Shown here: positions 58,204 through 64,000 of the stretch, piece after piece
How the letters are laid out: each line of letters opens with the position of its first letter
Numbering within the stretch: the stretch's first letter is position 1
Source: Ligustrum vulgare
Lineage: Eukaryota > Streptophyta > Magnoliopsida > Lamiales > Oleaceae
Length of the DNA stretch: 64,000 bases
Reading direction: 5' to 3'
Assembly (NCBI GenBank): GCA_963555705.1
Contig: OY743179.1
Span: forward strand, 25,174,192 to 25,238,191
Translations under genes and position numbers: made by a program
Notes under the pieces: generated by a model
The model's database searches: none
What the model was told of the DNA's origin: nothing
The model's input: the letters and a program-made list of their open reading frames with translations, nothing else

Positions 58204-58544
58204 TTAGTTTCTTGCCCAGTACATGGTATATAAACTATTTTCTAGCTTCTCATTGATGTGATTAAAGAGAGAACTTGCAATGCTCTTCTTCTCAAGGTAT
58301 CAAAATTTTATTGCATCCATTGCTTAAATATTTTATTAGCATGTTTTAAAATATAATTTCAATATTCTCATTACCTAACAGGTCAACCAAACTGGGTCTG
58401 TGACTTGGAGTATTGAAGTTGTAAAAATGTCCAAGAAGGCTGGTTGGGATGTAATAGCCAGTCACCGCAGGTGCGAAATTTAGTCCATGTGTCAAGATAA
58501 AAGATATATTTTTGGTGAATAAATATTATTTTATAATCGGTTGT

Positions 58545-59216
58545 GTTGACTCCGGGCCCAAAGAAAAGTACAGTGATCCATCAGCGAAGGCCCAATAGTG
58601 GCCCAATGGACCTTGACCCACAGCTGAGGCCTGGAATATCACCTTGAGATGAATGTCGAGGTGGTATGTCAAGCAAACCTCTTTAGCCGACCTGGTTAAC
58701 GCCCAACCGATGTGCTTTATACTCAGTCGGGGCGCTTTATGGCGTTGACCAGAAGAGAGAGATGGAGTCAGTGATGGGACACTGCCTTTACCCAGACGTG
58801 ACAGGCGTTCATCCCCTACGAAATGTAGCAATGATTGCGGTTGAAAAGCAAGATTGTCACATCCATAAGCTTGGGTGATGACAAGTGTAAAGTATGTCAC
58901 GTGTCGTGATCCAAGACAAGAAGTTCCTCTGTAAATGAAGCGCAATTGTCTCCAAGTAAGGGGTTAGCAATTTCTCACTCTTAACTCTATACTTCTCTCT
59001 CACTCCCTTTTCTCTCTTCTACACATTTATATTTCCCGCACCCAAAATATATTTGCCCAAAATGAGTACTGACTTAGGCATCGGAGTGCAAACGGGAGCC
59101 ACCTCGGCTCCCTTTGCAAACTGATTGTTTGTCACAGTGCGCAGGAGATCCTCGTGTTCAAGAGGGAGGAGCTGAGACGTGTTGGTCCAAGGTCCATTCG
59201 GATTTTGTGGTCAACA
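58545..59216 (+). repeat. 5' LTR of the right-hand Ty3/gypsy element
   Basis: 672 bp, TGTTGAC...GTCAACA, a 7-bp perfect inverted end. It contains CT-rich transcribed sequence near 58970-59030. Confidence 0.85.
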
Positions 59217-59218
59217 TT

Positions 59219-59236
59219 TTGGCTCCGTCTGTGGGA
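59219..59236 (+). other. Primer-binding site
   Basis: TGGCTCCGTCTGTGGGAA two bases after the LTR end; the same type as in the Tat-type element at 55653-55670. Confidence 0.75.
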
Positions 59237-59339
59237 AACCATACTGCTAACCACGAAAACACATGGTAAAAAGCCACACATGGAAAGGTAGTCCTGAAAA
59301 AAGGACGAATAACATCTTACAATAGAGCGGATAACTGCA

Positions 59340-59820
59340 AGGAGCTTTGAAAGATAAGCTGGTCGGCCTTGAAAAAGGTAGGAGCTTTGAAATATAAGCT
59401 GGTCGGCCTTGAAAAATGTAGGAGCTTTGAAATATAAGCTGGTTGGCCTTGAAAAAGGTAGGAGCTTTGAAATATAAGCTGGTTGGCCTTGAAAAAGGTG
59501 GAGCTTTGAAATATAAGCTGGTTGGCCTTGAAAATGGTAGGAGCTTTGAAATATAAGCTGATTGGCCTTGAAAAAGGTAGGAGCTTTGAAATATAAGCTG
59601 GTTGGCCTTGAAAATGGTAGGAGCTTTGAAAGATAAGCTGACTGGCCTTGAAAAAGGTAGGAGCTTTGAAAGATAAGCTGGTCGGCCTTGAAAAAGGTAG
59701 GAGCTTTGAGAGATAAGCTGGATAACTTTGAAAAAGGTAAAGAACTTTGAAACATAAGTATAAACACCCTTGGAAAAGGTAAAAGACTTTGAAACATAAG
59801 TTTAAACAACCTTGAAAAAG
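59340..59820 (+). repeat. 40-bp tandem repeat in the leader, ten copies plus decayed copies
   Basis: The unit GGAGCTTTGAAATATAAGCT followed by GGT(T/C)GGCCTTGAAAAAGGTA recurs every 40-41 bp from 59340 to about 59720, then three decayed copies follow. A long minus-strand frame through it is a by-product of the repeat. Confidence 0.9.
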
Positions 59821-59890
59821 ACTTGAAACAGCGGGACAAAGGTCTATCTATCATTGAAGAGCAATCTAAGACCAGAAACTCTTCTGAAAC

Positions 59891-62452
59891 ATGAATGAAA
59901 GTGACGGTGATGTTAACCCCCGTAGGGGAAGAAGTGGCCAACACAGTGATGACGAAGTTCCTCAAGAAATCCATGAAAACGCTAACGAGGAAGTGGCACA
60001 ACCTAATCCACCTCGCCGGCACCGAAATCGCCGCATGATGCGATACATGACACTTATGGCGGCCCAAATGCTGGAGATGCAGAGGCAGCAAATAGAACAG
60101 ACTGCTGCAATGAATGCCTTTATGGCCAGAGGGTATGCTGTGAACGAACCCGTGATGCCTCAGCAATACTCACAGCCACATTATTCACCATCCAAGGCGG
60201 CCACTGTATCTTATTATTATCAGGACCCGCAGGCATACGCCGAAGTGGAATCCGAGCCCTTCTACGAGAGAGACCCAGAACATGAAACGCATGGGGAACA
60301 AAACCCACTCCCAGCTAGACGCAGGGAGGCTTCTCCCGAAAAATTCGGCAGTGTTTTCAGCCGAATAGGAGGGTTATTCAGGGGACAACGACGGGGACAA
60401 ACGGACCCAGGTCGGCATAACGCCGCAGAGCCTAGAAATAGGCGCGAGCGACGCGCTGAAGAAGCCTTTTCGCAGGATCAAATGTACAGGGACCAACAAG
60501 GTATGGGGGGAGAAAGGATGGCATCAGTACATGAGCCTAGGAATAGGCAAGAAAGAAGAGCCGAAGCAGTTCGGACTAACCCTCGTAATGAATTACAGAG
60601 CCATGAAAGGCCAAACTACGGCCGCATTCCACCACCACAAAGGCAGGAGCACGCTCCGCCGCCCTATGGCCATTGCCGTGACCCGGAGTATTCCGGTCAC
60701 GACGAGAATAGCGAGCTGCCGTCATACGAGTTGGATGACGAAGAGGAAGTAAGTCCCTTCACAGAGGGCCTCCGTAGATGCCCCGTCCCCCATGACTTTG
60801 AGATGCCAGAAATAGAAAAATACTCTGGCCGAGGTGATCCTGATGATCACCTGTTAAATTACCGCGCCATCATGGAAATAGCCGGGGCAACCCCGGCACT
60901 GAAATGTAAAGCTTTCGCTTTAACCCTTGAGGGGAGTGCCATAGGATGGTATAAAAAACTCCCTCCGGACAGCATCCATAGTTGGAGGGATATGAAAACT
61001 GCTTTTAAGAATGGACTTGTTTCTTCGAGGCCTGGCCAACTCCCACTCCAACGCCTTCAGGATCTGAGACAAGGAAGGGGCGAATCTCTGAAAAGTTACC
61101 TAGCTAGATTTACTGAAGAAATGCATATCTGCGAAAATATCACAGAAGCGGAGATGTTCTCCGCCTTGAAAGGAGGGCTAGATATGACCAGCATGTTTTG
61201 GAGGGATGTCCGGAGCAGGAAACCAAGGGATTACAATACCCTAGTAGACCTGATGAAGGAAGAGATTGTATCGGAGGAAATGGCTACGGCCAGAGATAAT
61301 CACCCCCAAAGGAGATACAACCTTGGATACTCCAATGAAACGGACCTCAAAAAAGGTGGAAACAAGGATAGGGTCGGTGGTAATCGAGGTGGTGCGCCTC
61401 GTCCATTCCCGGGGACAGGATCTAGCTTTGCAGCAGAAATCACGGAAGCTATCCCTCACTTGCACTCTAACACCCCTTCTCAAAATCCTCCCACGGCCCA
61501 AGGGAGAGCGGAAAACAGCCGAAGTGGAAAACAGCCCATGATTGGGGCTTACTGCGCCTACCACAGATATTACGGTCACGCAACAGAGGATTGTAGGGAA
61601 ATCCAAATGTTAGCTGAACAAAAGGCGCAGGGGAGAAGGGGGGGTGACTTCCCCCCCGACACAGGGAGAACTCAAAAATCTAGTGGCCAGAAGTTCAACC
61701 GAGCTGATAGGAGAGCTCCGTGGAAGAACTCAACCAAAGAAAGGATTGACAATCGTCAAAGAGACAGGAATAAGGGTCACGATACCGCCGCGGCACATGC
61801 TAAAGATACACGGGAACCACCTATGCCTGCGGCCGACCTCCCTATTCGTGAAATCGACACAATACTGGGAGGCCCTCACCCTGGTGGGAGCACAAACAAC
61901 TCCCAAAAGAGGTATATAAGAGAGGCCAAGCAGCCTGCCAACGTGAACTATCATATCCATTCCCATCCTGTTGGGATGCCTCGGACGGAACCTATCACAT
62001 TCACACAAGACGATGCCATTGGAGTGCACTTCCCACACAACGACGCATTGGTCATCAGAGTGGTGGTGGCTCGGAATGGGCTATCACGAATGATGGTGGA
62101 TGATGGTGCCTCGGTAAATGTGATATATGGGGTAACTTTTGATAAGATGGGGATCAGCACCCCACTCATTCTAGTCCCTGATCCAATATACGGTTTCACG
62201 GGGGATAGCATAACCCCCAGAGGATCCATAACACTTATGACTGAAGTAGGGCAATCACCGACCCTCTCCAGAATTCCTATGGAATTTTTGATAGTTGACA
62301 AAATCTCCTCCTACCACGGCTCAATTGGGAGGCCCGGCCTTATTGACTTGGGGGCTGTAACGCATACCAAATACATTTGCATGAAGTTCCCGGGCTTGCT
62401 ACACAAATGTGATCCGGAAGTTTCAGGATCGGAGCCTGAACATGATCAGTGA
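59891..62452 (+). CDS. Gag-protease polyprotein
   Basis: An 853-residue open frame. N-terminal charged region; gag domain at about 315-466 (GDPDDHLLNYRAIMEIAG, AFALTLEGSAIGWYKKLPP, LQDLRQGRGESLKSYLARFT); zinc knuckle CAYHRYYGHATEDC near 554-567 (C-x2-H-x4-H-x4-C); retropepsin near 735 (MMVDDGASVNVIYG, D-D-G where D-(T/S)-G is usual) and IGRPGLIDLGA near 811. It forms virus-like particle protein and the processing protease in active relatives. The end (GLLHKCDPEVSGSEPEHDQ) departs from the family after MKFP, where pol-like residues continue in the +1 frame, so a small deletion or a frame change has occurred there. The D-D-G change may reduce protease activity. Confidence 0.88.
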   Translation: MNESDGDVNPRRGRSGQHSDDEVPQEIHENANEEVAQPNPPRRHRNRRMMRYMTLMAAQMLEMQRQQIEQTAAMNAFMARGYAVNEPVMPQQYSQPHYSPSKAATVSYYYQDPQAYAEVESEPFYERDPEHETHGEQNPLPARRREASPEKFGSVFSRIGGLFRGQRRGQTDPGRHNAAEPRNRRERRAEEAFSQDQMYRDQQGMGGERMASVHEPRNRQERRAEAVRTNPRNELQSHERPNYGRIPPPQRQEHAPPPYGHCRDPEYSGHDENSELPSYELDDEEEVSPFTEGLRRCPVPHDFEMPEIEKYSGRGDPDDHLLNYRAIMEIAGATPALKCKAFALTLEGSAIGWYKKLPPDSIHSWRDMKTAFKNGLVSSRPGQLPLQRLQDLRQGRGESLKSYLARFTEEMHICENITEAEMFSALKGGLDMTSMFWRDVRSRKPRDYNTLVDLMKEEIVSEEMATARDNHPQRRYNLGYSNETDLKKGGNKDRVGGNRGGAPRPFPGTGSSFAAEITEAIPHLHSNTPSQNPPTAQGRAENSRSGKQPMIGAYCAYHRYYGHATEDCREIQMLAEQKAQGRRGGDFPPDTGRTQKSSGQKFNRADRRAPWKNSTKERIDNRQRDRNKGHDTAAAHAKDTREPPMPAADLPIREIDTILGGPHPGGSTNNSQKRYIREAKQPANVNYHIHSHPVGMPRTEPITFTQDDAIGVHFPHNDALVIRVVVARNGLSRMMVDDGASVNVIYGVTFDKMGISTPLILVPDPIYGFTGDSITPRGSITLMTEVGQSPTLSRIPMEFLIVDKISSYHGSIGRPGLIDLGAVTHTKYICMKFPGLLHKCDPEVSGSEPEHDQ

Positions 62453-64000
62453 TGTACCTATGGTCGAGGCTGCCCCAGACCCTGAAAGATTGGGTGAAGG
62501 GCCATCTGAAGATAAGGATGTCACGATGACCCTAGAAGAGGATCTAGCAGATCTAGACCCCAGGATGGCAGGTGACAATTGCCCCACCCCGGCCGAAAAG
62601 TTGGAATGCTTCGGCGTAGACCCACTTGATCCAAGCAAAGAATTACAGATCGGACTGGACTCGCCAACAGAATACAAGAGTCAATTGAAGGACTTCCTAC
62701 TTCAAAACCTCGATATATTCGCGTGGAAGCATGGTGACATGATTGGGATTGATCCTAAGGATGCCTGTCACAGGTTCCAGCTGGATCCTCGAAGCCCAGG
62801 GCACAGGCAAAAGAGAAGGCCCATGAGTTCGGACAAGTATGAGGCCTTGAAAGACGAGGTCGCAAAGCTATTGAAAAATGGCTTCATAAGAGAGTCTCGA
62901 TATCCGAAGTGGGTATCAAACCCTGTTTTAGTACCAAAACACAATGGGAAATTGCGGGTGTGCATTGATTTTTCTAACTTGAACCAGGCATGTCCCAAAG
63001 ATAGCTTTCCATTGCCCCAGATTGATCAACTGGTCGACTCCACAGCGGGACACGAGTTGCTACGCTTCATGGATGCATATTTCGGGTACAATCAGATTCC
63101 TATGTTTGAATCGGATGAAGAGCATACTTCATTTATCACAGATAGAGGGCTCTATTGCTACAGAGCTATGCCATTTGGCTTGAAGAATGCGGGAGCTACA
63201 TATCAGAGGCTGGTAAACCGCATGTTCTCGAAACAGTTGGGGAACACTATGGAGGTGTACGTTGACGACATGTTAGTCAAAAGCATGGTCGCCGCTGACC
63301 ATATCCTCCATTTGTCAGAAGCATTTGATGTTTTGAGAAGATATCGGATGAAACTCAATCCGGCAAAGTGTGCTTTCGGGGTAGCATCTGGGAAATTCCT
63401 CGGATTCATGGTGAATAAGAGGGGAATCGAAGTCAATCCGGACAAAATCAATGCTTTGTTAAACATGCAGTCGCCTCGAAACCCAAAAGAAGTGCAAAGC
63501 TTAACGGGGAGGATCGCGGCCTTGAACCGGTTCGTCTCAAAATCTACTGACAAATGCTTGCCATTTTTCAAGGTCTTGAAGGGGGAAAAGCGATTCCAAT
63601 GGACACCAGAATGCGAACAGGCGTTTGCCGACCTGAAAGCCTCTTTAGGCCGCCCCCCATTGCTATCAAAACCAAAATCTGGCGAGCCTCTCTACCTATA
63701 TTTGGCTGTATCCAAAGAGGTTGTTAGCTCAGTGCTAATCTGAGAGGAGGTTGGGAACCAGTTGCCAGTATATTATGTAAGCAAAGCCATGCTGGACGCC
63801 GAGACGCGCTACCCAGATATGGAAAAACTTGCTCTCTCATTGATCACAGTCTCTCGTAAGCTTCGTCCTTACTTTCAATCACACTCCATACAAGTGCTCA
63901 CCAACTTTCCCATGAGACAAGTGTTGCAAAAACCAGACGTTTCTGGGAGGTTACTGAAATGGACGATAGAAATCAGCTAGTTCAACTTACATTATGCGCC
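62385..64000 (+). pseudogene. Reverse transcriptase-RNase H, two nonsense codons
   Basis: Open from 62385 in the +1 frame relative to gag-protease. The RT core has KLRVCIDFSNLNQACPKDSF, MPFGLKNAGATYQ and the catalytic YVDD at 63258-63269, then RMKLNPAKCAFGVASGKFLG and GIEVNPDKI. The RNase H domain begins LYLYLAVSKEVVSSVLI, is stopped by TGA at 63741-63743 (a likely CGA Arg codon), continues as VYYVSKAMLDAETRYPDMEK and LRPYFQSHSIQVLTN, and is stopped again by TAG at 63978-63980. Hence no functional polymerase polyprotein. The rest lies outside the window. Confidence 0.88.

Larger units (their letters stand above)
57396..58477 (+). pseudogene. Enolase pseudogene with introns
   Basis: Exon-like blocks in the correct order: 57396-57461 (EGLKLLKTAIVEAGYTRK), 57571-57660 ([10 protein letters not shown]...[13 protein letters not shown]), 57697-57791 ([20 protein letters not shown], then DLLITNPK), 58261-58296 (IKERTCNALLLK, followed by GT), and 58382-58477 after a normal AG acceptor ([20 protein letters not shown] then GWDVIASHR). 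Plant enolase has the same order; intron positions are kept, so it is a decayed genomic copy, not a processed one. The 57461/57571 splice sites are mutated, a segment of the third block is scrambled, E of the conserved VTESIEA is W, and two MITEs sit in the gap 57822-58203. Upstream and downstream exons are missing. Confidence 0.8.
58545..64000 (+). mobile_element. Ty3/gypsy element (Tat-like), 5' part
   Basis: 5' LTR, primer site, repeat-rich leader, gag-protease and RT-RNase H; integrase and the 3' LTR lie beyond the window. It sits about 70 bp downstream of the last enolase block. Confidence 0.9.

Noticed and set aside
59132..60166. 344-codon minus-strand frame with repeated Phe/Lys-rich units
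   Set aside because: It is antisense to the leader and gag start, and its repeats follow the 40-bp DNA repeat. No domain similarity.

Overview
This window is nuclear DNA of a flowering plant, probably a eudicot. It is very AT-rich, full of microsatellites, and almost entirely made of transposable elements at different stages of decay. No rRNA, tRNA, CRISPR array or bacterial-type operon is visible. I cannot name the species from sequence alone. Apart from retroelement genes, the only cellular-type genes are an intact LOG-like (cytokinin-activating) reading frame inside a retrotransposon and a decayed enolase gene.

Layout. 1-4,735: decayed Ty3/gypsy protease and LTR remains on the minus strand, a long-inverted-repeat element (1410-3562) with a nested Tourist/Harbinger-type element (1971-3089), and a possible hAT-type MITE. 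4,740-11,058: a complete LTR element with 5-bp target duplication ATTGT. Its LTR type, primer site and 3' UTR are Ty1/copia-like, but its centre carries two intact antisense frames, a LOG-like enzyme and a 181-residue Arg/Cys protein resembling the nucleic-acid-binding proteins of Betaflexiviridae. 11,064-16,210: pieces of an Athila-like LTR split by a truncated copia-like element, a hAT transposase relic, a 92-bp tandem repeat, and a relic of a NAM-associated (Harbinger accessory-type) protein. 17,450-20,557: copy A of a segmental duplication holding two head-to-tail Tourist-like elements. 20,720-27,190: a hAT-type MITE and three LINE/RNase H relics.

27,203-56,998 is copy B of the same duplication. 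It was enlarged by a copia-like element (27,552-44,662), which itself holds an Athila-type Ty3/gypsy element (28,537-39,709), which in turn holds a 2.55-kb solo LTR (32,739-35,288). Copy B also holds a Tat-lineage Ty3/gypsy element (45,358-56,449) with two RNase H domains and a plus-strand antisense ORF, and a 142-bp palindromic Mutator-type MITE. Copy A preserves the empty sites, so the insertion boundaries can be read directly.

56,999-58,540: a broken, intron-containing enolase gene with two MITEs inside. 58,545-64,000: the 5' LTR, leader repeats, gag-protease and reverse transcriptase/RNase H of another Ty3/gypsy element, running off the window.

The most unusual content is (i) the LOG plus virus-like antisense cargo of the 4,740-11,058 element, (ii) the mosaic LTRs of that element (134 bp identical, then unrelated U5), and (iii) arrays of micro-hairpins with a constant CCAGAAG-like core and covarying stems, shared by three related copia-like elements.
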